Shown piece by piece: positions 1 to 11,868 of a DNA stretch of 64,000 nt; position 1 is the first letter of the stretch, and every line of letters begins with the position of its first letter. Source of the DNA: Theocolax elegans (taxonomy: Eukaryota > Arthropoda > Insecta > Hymenoptera > Cerocephalidae). Position numbers and translations under genes: made by a program. Where the stretch lies: positions 2,280,598-2,344,597 of the forward strand of contig CM047431.1 in the NCBI GenBank assembly GCA_026168455.1. The letters run 5' to 3'. Under the pieces are notes generated by a model. That model saw nothing but the letters and a program-made list of their open reading frames with translations, had not been told where the DNA came from and ran no database searches.

Positions 1-460
1 CTGTATTTAATGATAAATGATTATATACTACTGCAAGGGTCCAGATGATTTCAGTCTTAGTAACATCATCCCTTGAAAAGAAAGAAATAATATTTTGTGA
101 TTGATTCTTTTGCTGCAATGCTGAGGGTCCACTTTTACTAATTTCTTTAGAATTAGATGTATTTGGTGTTAGGTTTTTACCGAAATTATTATCTTTAGGT
201 AAAAGATAATTTTGCATTTGCTATCCCTTTTTATAAAATTGTTGCTTTTCCGAATGTTTTGAGCCTTTTGCGTGACTTTTAACAGCAGTAATGCCCATAC
301 TACTTAAATCAAAAGTTTTAGAACAAAATAAACAATAAGCTTTATATTTGCTTTCTTGAGATGGTCTAAGCCATGCTTTAAGGAGGGTCAATCGTCTCCC
401 ATGATATTTTTGAAAACCAACAGTTTTTGATAAAACTTTAACAGAAGATAGTTTGAACAT
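1..460 (-). pseudogene. hAT-like BED-finger protein, N-terminal part, runs off the window
   Basis: Reading from 460 down, an ATG opens 79 codons with a zinc-finger pattern C43-x2-C46-x16-H63-x5-H69, typical of BED/TTF-like fingers at the N-terminus of hAT-family transposases and of domesticated relatives. A TAG at 221-223 stops it, but the same frame stays open from 220 to 1 and continues with a segment that looks like the next part of such proteins (a Gln/Ser-rich linker, then a helix around TKTEIIWTLAVVYNHLSLNT). One in-frame nonsense codon in an otherwise continuous frame suggests a decaying copy, or a sequencing error. The C-terminus lies outside the window. Family assignment rests on pattern memory only; a host gene with a BED finger is the alternative. 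Confidence 0.6.
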
Positions 461-480
461 CGATTATTCGATTGGTAAAA

Positions 481-2551
481 AAAAATAGTAGGGTAAACGA
501 TTTAATTCTCGAGAAATCAATCACGGAAAATTCGTGCTTTTACACGGGCTTAAATGGAAGGAGTCATAATTATCTCATTAAGTTTCTTATAACTTCGTTA
601 ATATCTAAGAGATAATAATAAAAAACTAGTGGACGATAGTTTTTTTAATGAAGATTAAAATAGTCATGAGAAAAAGGGGGGTAAACGATGTAAATTAGAA
701 GAAAATAGATACAGAAGTATAAAAATATTTGATCAAAGTAATAACCACTGAATCAGCTGACATTTACTGCGCATGCGTGGTAGATATCGCAACGCCGCAT
801 TTTAATTTACGCGGCGATTTGAAATTGAATATACGTAGGTTAAATAAATTTGAAAACATTTATTATTTTATTCGATAAATATTAAACTTTTATTGTAATA
901 CATTTTTACAAGTAACATATATTTAAACTTCTCATTTTCAACTCTTTTATTCTAGAATAATAAAATTGTATTTAAAATATTTATAACAATATTTAATTTA
1001 TTTACTTAATGGAGTTAAAAATTGACTCTATAATCTTTCCTTTTTCTTGCCTCTCGTTGCATGCTCATTGTATTTCATTTTTATCAAGAATAACCGTTAC
1101 ATTCCATATTTATACGAGCAGACGCTGTTTTGGAAGTCGAAGCGCCGATATAATATATAGATATAGTCCGTACGCAACGTTGCCAAATCTTGCGACTCAG
1201 TATTGTATACATTTAGGTGATCATAAAGGGCGCTCGGTGAAAGTAAATATTTTTCTTTCACCATTGATTTACGCAATGATTTGCATATTTAGGATAATAA
1301 TTATTAACACCGAAAACTATATATAACATTTACTAATAGAAATTTGTAAAAATATAAGTGCCCTAAAGAGACCTCTCAAAGACTACGGCACCTAACGATT
1401 GATCCTCCTTAAATAATTCATCTTTCATCCATTCTGCATTAAATGCTACTCTATTACCTATTCACATTTTGATTATTCTTCTGAATTAAATATAAAATAT
1501 CTTAAATCCACAATTATCTGATAATACCACAATAAAATACATATGACAAGATGAGCTAACCTACAATAAATAAATTAAATGAATAAGTCGAAGTTTAAAA
1601 ATATTAAATATTGTTATTAAAAATATTACATATTGGCACTAGAAAATGTTACTTACGCATTTTGATAAACGATACTAAATTAATACTGGATCAATATTTA
1701 CATATTTTTCATTATGTCTGCAAAACCTTTGTTTATGTAATTTCTGTAAACTGAAACAATCCAAGTAAAAATATATTATGTAATGTATGTAAAAAAAGTA
1801 TTTCTAAAAAAAATTACTGAATTTATATGAGAGGAAGAGTTAATGTAATTTAATGTACATCTGTTGAAAGTAATATAAATAATAATTATAGTTACGAAAC
1901 TAAAATTATGTATTAAAAAGGAACAATTTACTGCGTACATAAATTGAAATTTAATTAAAAGTGAAAATACGCAATGATAGATTACATAGTTTTATTAAAT
2001 ATAATAAAAAAATACAGTATTCATTGTAAAAAACATAGGGAAAACGAAGAAAAAAAACAAAATAACTAAATTGAGGTTATAAAACATTTTTGTGCACTTA
2101 TTATTTTATAATTCTTTTCGTATGGTAACGTACAAATATTAGTACCACAGAATGTACGTAATAACTATATACGTTAATTTTCGCACACATCAACTAAATT
2201 AACTTTTGATCGTATTCTCTGAAAAGTATATTTGATTATTAAGATAAAAATACTTACATAGAAATTAGAAGTAAAATAACATTCTGTAGCCATGTCAATT
2301 GAAGAAAGATAATAACTGAACATAGACATTAAATGAAACCGTGTTGTAGCCCCACTTGTTTGTGCCTCTTCTTATAAAAACCCGACTTGATCTATAATCT
2401 ATAACCTACAAGAACTTTTACCGGCAGCAAGCACACTGCGTACATGCTTTGTATATACAAAGGACATAGTGCTATTATACGCAATAGGATGACGCCTGTG
2501 ATCACGCGGTGTTTATGCAGAAGTCGTAACGATTTGCCTGCTCTCTAACAA
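481..2551. other. AT-rich intergenic region, no gene seen
   Basis: Between the hAT-like start codon and the first palindromic repeat I see no convincing coding exon. The one longer open frame (1009-1326, plus) has no recognisable motif and an AT-driven composition. A slightly GC-richer patch at about 765-830 lies upstream of the minus-strand gene and could be its promoter region, but no motif supports that. Confidence 0.4.
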
Positions 2552-3071
2552 TGAATTATATAAACATTTTTATATATATTACTTAAACTTCGTAAATAGT
2601 TTCTGCAATTGAAAGCACTGAAATCAAACTGTAATCGACAAGTATTTTGAACCATGCAAAAATTTCTACCAATCTGAATACAGATTTTTTTATATGATAA
2701 GTATCTTACACTATTATTTTTCATTTCTGGCCCTCACATGTTTTACAGTAATAAATAAATAATATTCTAATGATATTATTTTGTGCAAAATTAATTTCTG
2801 CAATACTAATAAAATGGACATTTCTTTTTTATTCTTTTAAATAATAAAATAATACTTGCACCACCGTTGGTTAAACGCTTTATATATGTGTTAATTCTGA
2901 CTTACTAATGTATTCCTTTACATTTATGAAAGTATATAATACCGTGAAGAAACTGCAATGAGTAATAATATATAATAGTAATAATATTGCAATACTATCT
3001 GGCAATTTTAATATCCTACATCACCAATGATAAAATAGACATGATTATTTTTATCTAATAAAGTTCCCAAA

Positions 3072-3235
3072 AGAGGCCTGCGATGGCTTGGTAGGTAGGG
3101 CGACGGACTCGTAATCTGGAGGTCCCAGGTTTGATTCCCGGCCCCGGCCGATTGATACAAGCACCACTAGCGACTGTATTTTCAACAAGTGCTTGCTTCA
3201 CCAAGACATCGTATGACCTCCGTCGCTGATTAGCA
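3072..3235 (+). mobile_element. tRNA-derived SINE (Thr-like head), 3' truncated
   Basis: A tRNA-like head has an A box (TGGCTTGGTAGGTAGGGCG) and a B box (GGTTTGATTCC) with CGT at the anticodon position. A body follows that is nearly identical to the complete SINE at 48726-48938 (GCACCACTAGCGACTG, CCTCCGTCGCTGAT). It stops before the shared 3' tail AGAGCGACGTTA and lacks a poly(A), so it is truncated. No clear target-site duplication was found. Confidence 0.75.
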
Positions 3236-3269
3236 ACCTAATAAGCAAGAATAAATCTTATTAAATTCT

Positions 3270-5150
3270 AAAAGAATTCTTTTCAAATTCTTTTTTACTA
3301 AAAAGAATTTCAAAAGAATTCTTTAAGTTAGCCTATAGTAATAACGAATGTCCGCTATATTAATATCTAAAAGAGTTAAAAAAGTATTCTTTTTGTTGAA
3401 ATAATTTTCAGGAAAACGCAGTACAGAAAATGGAAAAAGTATTATTAAAGAATTCTTTTCCTATCGAATGTTAACGCCATTTTAAAAACTCCATAATCCA
3501 AAGTGGTGAATAAAACGTAAAAAAGAATTCTTAGGATTTTTTTTATGTGCGCTATTTTAAGAGTTCTAAAAGTATTCTTTTTTTAATAATTTTAAAGAAA
3601 ACGCAGTGGAAGAAATAAAGAAAGTATTTTTTAAGAATTCTTCTACTATTAAATGTTAACGCCTTTCTAAAAACTCCATAATTCAAAGTGGTGAATAAAA
3701 CGTAAAAAAGAATCGTTTAGATTTTCTTTAGGTAACCAAATCCAATAATGTAAAAGTTTACTTTTTTAAGAATTTTTTTATTCAAAGGTACAATGGTGGA
3801 AACTTAATAATTTCGGACGATTCTCAACATTACTCCAATAATATATAATTGTTACAATTTTCTACATTTTTTTATTGTCAACTAACAACCTACATTCTTA
3901 TTTTTTAAATAAGTGTGTTAAAATAGGTCAAAACATGACTAGCGATGAAACGCTTTTTCGCGCATTTCTTGCACATTTACTAGAATGGACGTAATCTCCA
4001 AACATCAAGTATTAAATTCTCGGTAGTCTTGAAAACAAAACTCGACGCTTGTTATGAAATTTGATCCCTTTTACAATTTCGAATAGGCTCCGACGATTGT
4101 TTGCATCGAACAAACACTCATTTTCAAGATATTTTCACTTTTATCAATTTATCACCAAATTTACCCAAAACATTTTTGCAGGTTGGTTCATATCCTGTAA
4201 TGATTCAAGTTTCATGATTACGGAAACTATTTTTCCAAGCTTAAAAATAGTTAGTTTAATTCTAACATTTATAGATTAGTATAGATTATACACTATTAAA
4301 TTGCCAGGAAAGGTTAAAAAAAAGCGTTTCATCGGGAGGGCAAAAATGTACTTAGTTTCAGCCTATTCCTATTTTAACTGGCTAGCTTCGACTCACTAAA
4401 TAGATTTGAATTCTACTAGGGATTCATTAACCTATAATGCTTTTGTCACTTATTCAATATGGCAATAGAATATTGAATCATAATGAACCTTTTTGATTGA
4501 AGGCTATTTTTCTTAATAGTAGTTTTTGAAATATCACATTGATCATTTTTAAAGTAGTAATCAAAATCTCGGAAAAGTAAAACGCATATAAAAATATACA
4601 ACATAACGAAGCTTTTTTCAGATCGGACAATTAGTTTTTGGCTTATAGCTTATCTCTTTTGACCCTTCGATATTTAAATATATCGATAAATACATTTTAA
4701 ACTTTTGATTAAAACTGTTTTGCTTAAATTAAGTTAAGTTAAGTTAATTTTCTTAAAAAAGAATACGTTTTAATTACTTATTTGAATATTTCATAAATCC
4801 AAAAAAATTTTAAAAGAGGCAAAACAATACTTTTTGCATACTATTCGATTACTTATTTAATACCACAAACCATCACTTTTGTCGACAGAAAAATAAATTA
4901 TTTTGTTCAAAAAGAATACTTTTTTATTACTTATTTGAATATTTTGTAAATCCAAAAAAATTTTAAAAGAGGCAAAAGAATACTTCTTGCATACTATTCG
5001 ATTACTTATTTAATACCACAAACCATCACTTTTGTCGGCAGAAAAATAAATTATTCTGTTCAAAAAGAATACTTTTTTATTGTTATTTGAATACTATAAG
5101 TATTCTTTTCATGCGGACATTGGAGAATTCTTAAAGAATTCTTTTTTCGG
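3270..5150. repeat. AT-rich block of GAATTCTTT-containing direct repeats
   Basis: Two tandem pairs are visible: about 3345-3535 with 3555-3730 (sharing ACTCCATAATnCAAAGTGGT), and about 4755-4915 with 4916-5085 (sharing ACCACAAACCATCACTTTTG). The edges carry short inverted AATAAGCA (3241) and TGCTTATT (5159). Related GAATTCTTT sequence occurs at 54670-54790. A non-autonomous element is likely, but its ends are not proven. The open frame at 4061-4279 has no protein features. Confidence 0.4.
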
Positions 5151-5321
5151 AGAGTGTGCTTATTGGGAAGTTTTTCTTAGTAGTTATGTAAAATAATTAT
5201 TATTTCACTTAACTAAGGATATACAATCTACATGATTTTACCAATTAATTAATTAATTAATAAGATAAAAGCTATCAGTTAATATAGTCAGAATTAACAC
5301 ATATATGAAGCGTTTAACCAA

Positions 5322-8006
5322 TAGTCTAAGAGCCACCCATTTAAAAAAGGTTGTCATAAGGTACAAGGCTGTTCTCCAGCCAAATCAATTCCTTGTATAT
5401 TAATGTAGTCATAGCCGCGTAGGCAGAAGTCTACCTCGGGGACGTATGCGTGGGTGGATTTTTGAATTCGACAATCCGAATATTCTACTTATGTCATAAG
5501 GTACAAGCTTGAAAATTTACAGGAATGTAGGTAATAAGGTTTTAAACAAATAAAAAAATTGGCAGAAGCGGATGTTGAGGACAATATGGCGGCAGAAGTA
5601 CCGCAAGTGGTCAAATATATTTTTCTACTTATGTCATAAGGTAAATTTCTGCCTCTTCGCTTATGGCTTCTTCAAGACGTCAATAAGCTAGAAAAAATTT
5701 GGCAGAAGTGTAGGATGGGGATAAGTGCCAAAAAAATTATCAATAAGTGCGCGGATTTGAAATATTCGATTTTTCTCTCGGTATTTGGTATCTAAAATAC
5801 ACGACTTGATACAAGCTTGAAAATTTGCAGGAACGTAGGTAATAAGGTTTTAAACAAATACAAAAATTGGCAGCAGCGGATGTTGAGGACAAGATGGCGG
5901 CAGAAGTACCGGAAGTGGTCAAAAATATTTTTCTACTTATGTCATAAGGTAAATTTCTGCCTTTTCGCTTATAGCTTTTTCAAGACGTCAATAAGCTAGA
6001 AAAAATTTGGCAGAAGTGTAGGTTGGGGATAAGTTCCCAAAAAAAATGATCAATAAGTGCGCGGATTTGAAATATTCCATTTTTCTTTCAATATTTGGTA
6101 TCTAAAATACGCGACTTGATACAAGCTTGAAAATTTGCAGGAATGCAGGTGATAACGTTTTTAATAAAGAAAAAAATTGTCAGAAGCGGAAGTTGAGGAC
6201 AAGATGGCGGTATAAGTACCGGAAGTGGCAAAAAATATATTTCAACTGATGTCATAAGGTAAATTTCTGACTCTTTGCGTATGGCTTTTTCAAGACGCCC
6301 GTATGTTAAAAACAATTGACAGAAATGTAGGTGGGAGATAAGTGCCAAAAAAAATGATTAATAAGTGCGCGGATTTGTAATATTCGATTTTTCTCTCGGT
6401 ATTTGGTATCTAAAATACGCGACTTGATACAAGCTTGAAAATTTGCAGGAATGCAGGTAATAAGGTTTTAAACAAATAAAAAAATTGGCAGCAGCGTATA
6501 TTGAGGACAAGATAGCGGCAGAAGTACCGGAAGTAGTCAAAAATATTTTGCTACTTATGTCATAAGGTATATTCTGCCTCTTCGCTTATAGCTTCTTCAA
6601 GACGTCAATAAGCTAGAAAAAATTTGGCAGAATTGTGGGATGGGGATAAGTGCCAAACAAAATTGCATGCAATCTCAATCCGGTAAACCATGGTTGTGTC
6701 GTTAATGGCAATAAATTTGACTCTGTATGGTTTACGGGAGCACAATGTCCAGAAACAGTTCGAGATGTTATTGTCGAAGATAATGACGCAGAAGCTGATG
6801 AAAATATTTCTTGTGAAAGCGATGAATCTGAAAATAATTTATTGAAACCATATATGTATTTAAACATACACACACCCGTGTACTCGTTATTTGTATATGT
6901 ACTACGTACTGTATATAAAATATTAAATACATTGTACAAAATAAATTCTTCCAGTTCTGCGCTTTAATTGTTGATTTTTTTAGCACTTATCTCCCACCTA
7001 CATTTCTGTCAATTGTTTTTAACATACGGGCGTCTTGAAAAAGCCATACGCAAAGAGTCAGAAATTTACCTTATGACATCAGTTGAAATATATTTTTTGC
7101 CACTTCCGGTACTTATACCGCCATCTTGTCCTCAACTTCCGCTTCTGACAATTTTTTTCTTTATTAAAAACGTTATCACCTGCATTCCTGCAAATTTTCA
7201 AGCTTGTATCAAGTCGCGTATTTGAGATACCAAATATTGAAAGAAAAATGGAATATTTCAAATCCGCGCACTTATTGATCATTTTTTTTGGGAACTTATC
7301 CCCAACCTACACTTCTGCCAAATTTTTTCTAGCTTATTGACGTCTTGAAAAAGCTATAAGCGAAAAGGCAGAAATTTACCTTATGACATAAGTAGAAAAA
7401 TATTTTTGACCACTTCCGGTACTTCTGCCGCCATCTTGTCCTCAACATCCGCTGCTGCCAATTTTTGTATTTGTTTAAAACCTTATTACCTACGTTCCTG
7501 CAAATTTTCAAGCTTGTATCAAGTCGTGTATTTTAGATACCAAATACCGAGAGAAAAATCGAATATTTCAAATCCGCGCACTTATTGATAATTTTTTTGG
7601 CACTTATCCCCATCCTACACTTCTGCCAAATTTTTTCTAGCTTATTGACGTCTTGAAGAAGCCATAAGCGAAGAGGCAGAAATTTACCTTATGACATAAG
7701 TAGAAAAATATATTTGACCACTTGCGGTACTTCTGCCGCCATATTGTCCTCAACATCCGCTTCTGCCAATTTTTTTATTTGTTTAAAACCTTATTACCTA
7801 CATTCCTGTAAATTTTCAAGCTTGTACCTTATGACATAAGTAGAATATTCGGATTGTCGAATTCAAAAATCCACCCACGCATACGTCCCCGAGGTAGACT
7901 TCTGCCTACGCGGCTATGACTACATTAATATACAAGGAATTGATTTGGCTGGAGAACAGCCTTGTACCTTATGACAACCTTTTTTAAATGGGTGGCTCTT
8001 AGACTA
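5322..8006. mobile_element. Foldback element, 2.7 kb, arms built of ~305 bp tandem units, TSD CAA
   Basis: The ends are inverted (TAGTCTAAGAGCCACCCATT at 5322 and its complement ending at 8006) and the flanks repeat CAA (5319-5321, 8007-8009). The uninterrupted sequence at 2870-2890 shows the empty form, with one CAA. The left arm holds four units that begin near 5504, 5810, 6119 and 6427 (TACAAGCTTGAAAATTT); the right arm holds three in inverse order. Between the arms (about 6650-6980) lies a single-copy piece with an open frame. The two arms differ only by scattered substitutions. Superfamily unknown. Confidence 0.75.
6650..6967 (+). CDS. Possible captured exon in the loop of the foldback, unknown protein
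   Basis: The loop of the foldback contains an open frame whose first ~60 codons look more protein-like than the surroundings: a WFTGAQCPETV segment followed by an acidic stretch (EDNDAEADENISCESDESE). After about 6850 the composition becomes AT-driven and a splice donor or the end of the coding part is likely. I do not recognise the family. It could be a leftover of the element's own transposase or a captured host exon. Function unknown. Confidence 0.25.
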   Translation: MPNKIACNLNPVNHGCVVNGNKFDSVWFTGAQCPETVRDVIVEDNDAEADENISCESDESENNLLKPYMYLNIHTPVYSLFVYVLRTVYKILNTLYKINSSSSAL

Positions 8007-8399
8007 CAATGGTGGTGCAAGTATTATTTTATTATTTAAAAGAATAAAAAAGAAATGTCCATTTTATTAGTATTGCAGAAATTAATTTTGCACAAATTAA
8101 TATCATTAGAATATTATTTATTTATTACTGTAAAACATGTGAGGGCCAGAAATGAAAAATAATAGTGTAAGATACTTATCATATAAAAAAATTCAGTATT
8201 CAGATTGGTAGAAATTTTTGCATGGTTCAAAATACTTGTCGATTACAGTTTGATTTCAGTGCTTTCAATTGCAGAAACTTTTTACGAAGTTTAAGTAATA
8301 TATATAAAAATGTTTATATAAAATATAAATTTATGGTACGACTCAAAATACTTGTCGATTACAGTTTGATTTCAATTCTTTCAATTGCAGAAATTTTTT

Positions 8400-8962
8400 A
8401 TACGAAATTTTCGTAATATTTATAAAAATGTTTCATTAAAATTCAAAGAAATAGATAAAATAAGGTAGTTAGAAATTAAAATTATTTATTTATCAGATAA
8501 CAATGTCAGATTGAATTGCAGAATTTATTTATCAGATAACAATTTTCAAAGTAAATAAATACTATAAATAAATTAATTTTTCTTGGGGTTCCGTAAGGAA
8601 CAGCACATGAAATTGACGACAACAGTAAAATTTGCTGGAGTAATCCCTGCTGGACATTTTTTGTTTACAGAATCTGTAAGTAATTAAAGTAAGTCATATT
8701 ATTATATTATTAAATAATAAAAAATTATTTAAAAGTAGATAATTGATAAAAACAATCTAAACCAAAGTTTAAAAAGTAAATGTGGAAATAGAAAGAGAAT
8801 TTTTTAAAATTAAAATGTTTTCATATTTTAGTAAGGTAAGAAATGTATGTTTAGTAATTATAAGAAGTCTGAAACTAGTGGCCAAATAATTTCTGACAGT
8901 AGATATGTACCCACAGAATTTATCTTACAAAACTATTATAATATACGCATTGTAATTTAAAT
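8400..8962. other. AT-rich spacer, no gene seen
   Basis: Low-complexity AT-rich DNA between the X1 palindrome and the BEN gene 3' end. A short direct repeat (TTTATTTATCAGATAACAAT at 8486 and 8523) is the only structure noticed. Confidence 0.4.
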
Positions 8963-10341
8963 TTAAATAGTTGTATACATACACTCTACGCAATTCATTA
9001 TATCTGCTGGAATAGCGCGTCTCGATTTTGACTTTCCCCTTGCGCACATATTTTTTAAGTTATTTTCTCCAATGAGAATTTTCATCAATCGACGGGTCAT
9101 CTCTTTTGGATTACTTTTCCATCGATATATACAAGTCAATTCAGATTGGTCTATCCATACGTTAAAACTATTGCACAATTGCACTCGACCGTTTCCTGCT
9201 TCTCGGCACTTTTTCAACGGATTGTCACTATCGTTAGACAATGCCTATAATAATTATATTTAGTGCATTAGAACGTAATTCGTAAAGATATGCGTAAATT
9301 AACGTACGTGGCTATTTAATGTAATAATTTTACTTTTAGTAGTAAATTTGAAATTTTTACTTTACCTCGTCAATTGCATCGTTGGATGATAGCAAATTTG
9401 ATGTTTGAATTGATGTCTGCGTTTTCTTATAGCTTGCAACAGACTGTAACTACGTATATTCAATTTATTTTTAAATTAATATAAAGTTTATTATAAAGTG
9501 AACATTACCTCTTCGACATCCATAATATTTTGGTGTTGGGAATTACCATCCTCAACCTAAAATATAATGAAATTAATATTTATTATAGTTTAATACACGA
9601 TTTATTTAAGACAAGACAGCTGCAATTTAAGCATACAGTATTAGAAATTAAATGTTAGATTTATTTATAAAATTACTATTTAAACATCATTAAATTTAAT
9701 AAAAACAAACATAATTAAATAAATAACAATAATTGCAATTTATGTAGAAATCAAATTAGAAGAATGCTAAAATGAAGCGTGTATTAAGTACATTTATAAA
9801 AATTGATTTAATGTAATCTAATTGTAACTGTTTCGTTTTCAAGTTTGTGATTTACTTGTTATCTAAAAAAATGCAAAATCGTAGAGCAAATTTTAAAAAA
9901 TTTTATTCTAACCTCATTTTGAAAAACAAAAACAAATATTGATTGTTTACAACCTAGATTAAAAGTAATAAATACCTCTACGTTGTTACTATTATTTATA
10001 CTACTCGTAGACGGTTTTGGAACGTCTCCTAATAATGAACGATAGTGCTTTGGGTGATTCTGTAAATAATTATGTAATTACTGTTTATTTTAAGTTAAGG
10101 AAAAGGTTACTATGCTAATGCCGTACCTGTTTATACTCATTAGCGGCTTGATTATATTTTTCAATTCCACTAAAAAGTTCATCGTCACTTTCAATATCTA
10201 TGTCGTTCTCTAATTCTTCTTTATCGGAATTACTATCAAAAACTTCTCGCAACTTGGCAATTTTTGCACTTTCTGCATTTTTCTCCTTATTTTTTGTTTT
10301 ACGGGTTAATTTTGATTTTTCCTTTAAACATTTTTTTTGTT
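8963..10341 (-). CDS. BEN-domain protein, spliced, five exons recognised
   Basis: Minus-strand exons with GT/AG borders, all in phase 0: about 10341-10127 (basic/acidic, KEKSKLTRKTKNKEKN then an acidic run), 10059-9976, 9556-9509, 9443-9366 and 9244-8963. The last exon encodes a segment of about 65 residues resembling a BEN domain (VQLCNSFNVWIDQSEL, then NPKEMTRRLMKILIGENNL) and ends with TAA/TAG-type stop at 8963. BEN domains bind DNA or chromatin proteins in the nucleus. The 5' start is not found: a stop sits just upstream of 10341, where either an acceptor or an insertion boundary lies. All five exons are open without frameshift, so this copy could be functional. It may be a host gene or an accessory gene of a transposon, as a relic occurs at 28660-28870. 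Confidence 0.6.
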
Positions 10342-10344
10342 CTG

Positions 10345-10895
10345 GTGGTCAAGCAAATTTTACAAAAATTCCTTAGCAACTAACAAACAAATGACTTCTT
10401 GTTTATCGGTTACTAAGAAATTTTGCTAAACGTCGATGTGTCTGTCAGTCTAACCCTCAACGTCGACTTGGAATGTCGTGATGCGACGACTTGAAGAAAT
10501 TCACCTTGGACGTTGGATCTTTTTGCAAAACATATGTATGAATTTTTTTCAGGTATAAATAAGGTGATATTAAATAAATATTAATTCGTTTTTTTTACAA
10601 GAAACTTTAAATTATTAAAATGTCTAAAGGAATTTTATAAAGTGTAGGTAAATGTAACCTACACTTGTGCCACACTTTCAACAATTTTCCCCATATTTCT
10701 CTCAACATAAGTTTAATTTATAATAACTTTGTATAATGTTTGGCGTAAGTTTATCCCATACTTTTCCAAACTTGTCCCACATTTAAATGTGTGAGTTGTC
10801 AAGTTTGGGAAAGTCTCATTGCCCAAGTTGCGCCAACTTTATACAAACATAAACTTGGGCCAAGTTTGGCATAAACTTTCATATTTTTACGCGGG
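10345..10895. repeat. Element remnant with CCCGCGT right end and AACTTGG-rich body
   Basis: The segment ends at 10895 with TATTTTTACGCGGG, the inverse of the CCCGCGTAAAAATA terminus seen elsewhere. Its body has recurring short inverted motifs (CCAAACTTG, CAAGTTTGG, CCAAGTTGCG). No matching left end was found, so it is truncated or its left end has diverged. Confidence 0.45.
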
Positions 10896-10939
10896 TCAAC
10901 AAAATAAATGGGCGGTTCGTTTATTGGATCGTATGAGCT

Positions 10940-11420
10940 GAGACATCCATAAATACAATCTTAATCAAATCGCTAATCGCGTTCAACCAGGCAATTCCGT
11001 ATTTATTATTTATAACAAATAGGCATGTATCGGGTTTTCGAGTGTTTGACGTATTCGTGTGCATTGAATTAATAAGGTTCTATAAGGCTTTTCACTATAT
11101 TGTCCACTAACAGCTATCGGTGTCTACCGTTAAATTCCATAATTTTAAACCAACCAATACAGTTCTTTTATAAGGTTTTACGAGGATCGACGCATGTATT
11201 AGGCATACGACCTATCGGATACTAACGGCTGCGCCAGTAATAACAAATCTTAATCAAATTGCTAATCCCATTCTACCAGGCAATTCCGTATTTATTATTT
11301 ATACCAAATAGGCATGTATCCGGTTTTCGAAAGTTTGACGTCTTTATAAGGTTTTACGAGGTTCGACGCATGTAAGGGACAGACGGCCTATCGGGTTGTA
11401 TCGGCTGCGCCAACAATAAT
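10940..11420 (+). repeat. Old satellite monomers, ~289 bp period
   Basis: The string AATCTTAATCAAAT followed by AGGCAATTCCGTATTTATT occurs at about 10957 and again at 11246, a spacing of ~289 bp. This matches the 290-298 bp period of the younger array at 13215-16380, so these look like diverged members of one satellite family. Confidence 0.55.
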
Positions 11421-11449
11421 ACGAATTACATAAGTATACTTAATTTATT

Positions 11450-11833
11450 AATGCTGCAGCGATACTCGTGTGACACTTTCATGTATTCTTAGTTTTGTAA
11501 CCTTTAGTTATAAATGTTTTTCATTGTTATTCTTCATGCATATAAAGATAGAAGTTTCTATGATATACTACTAATAAACATGAAAGAAATATTAAATTTA
11601 CTTTATATAAACTTATCCAATATAATAATTCTTTTCTTTTCAGGCATCAAATCGAACTCAATTACATGTTAATTTTCAGTATATTTTCAAATACAAAGAA
11701 TATTCTTCCTCCAAGGACAAAACAGATCTGGAAAACAAATAATTTGAATTCAATTTGAATGTGCTCTAAATTATAAAACTAATTAATATCAATAATTAAT
11801 AGCTCTGAGTGTGTAATATTTTACATATACTCA

Positions 11834-11868
<35 letters not shown>

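Larger units (their letters stand above)
2552..8320. repeat. Palindromic element X1, interrupted by later insertions
   Basis: The segment 2552-2918 reappears inverted as 8010-8320 plus 5282-5321, so both arms of one palindrome are present with a foreign foldback element splitting the right arm. The arms contain module A (TTTCTGCAATTGAAAG... and CGACAAGTATTTT) and the edge motif TTGCACCACCGTTGG, found again at 57110-57124/63725-63740 and, changed, at 19395. The spacer 2919-5281 holds a SINE and an AT-rich block. No coding capacity was seen, so it looks non-autonomous. Confidence 0.65.

Noticed and set aside
4061..4279. 72-codon open frame
   Set aside because: AT-driven composition within a repeat block; no motif or conservation signal.
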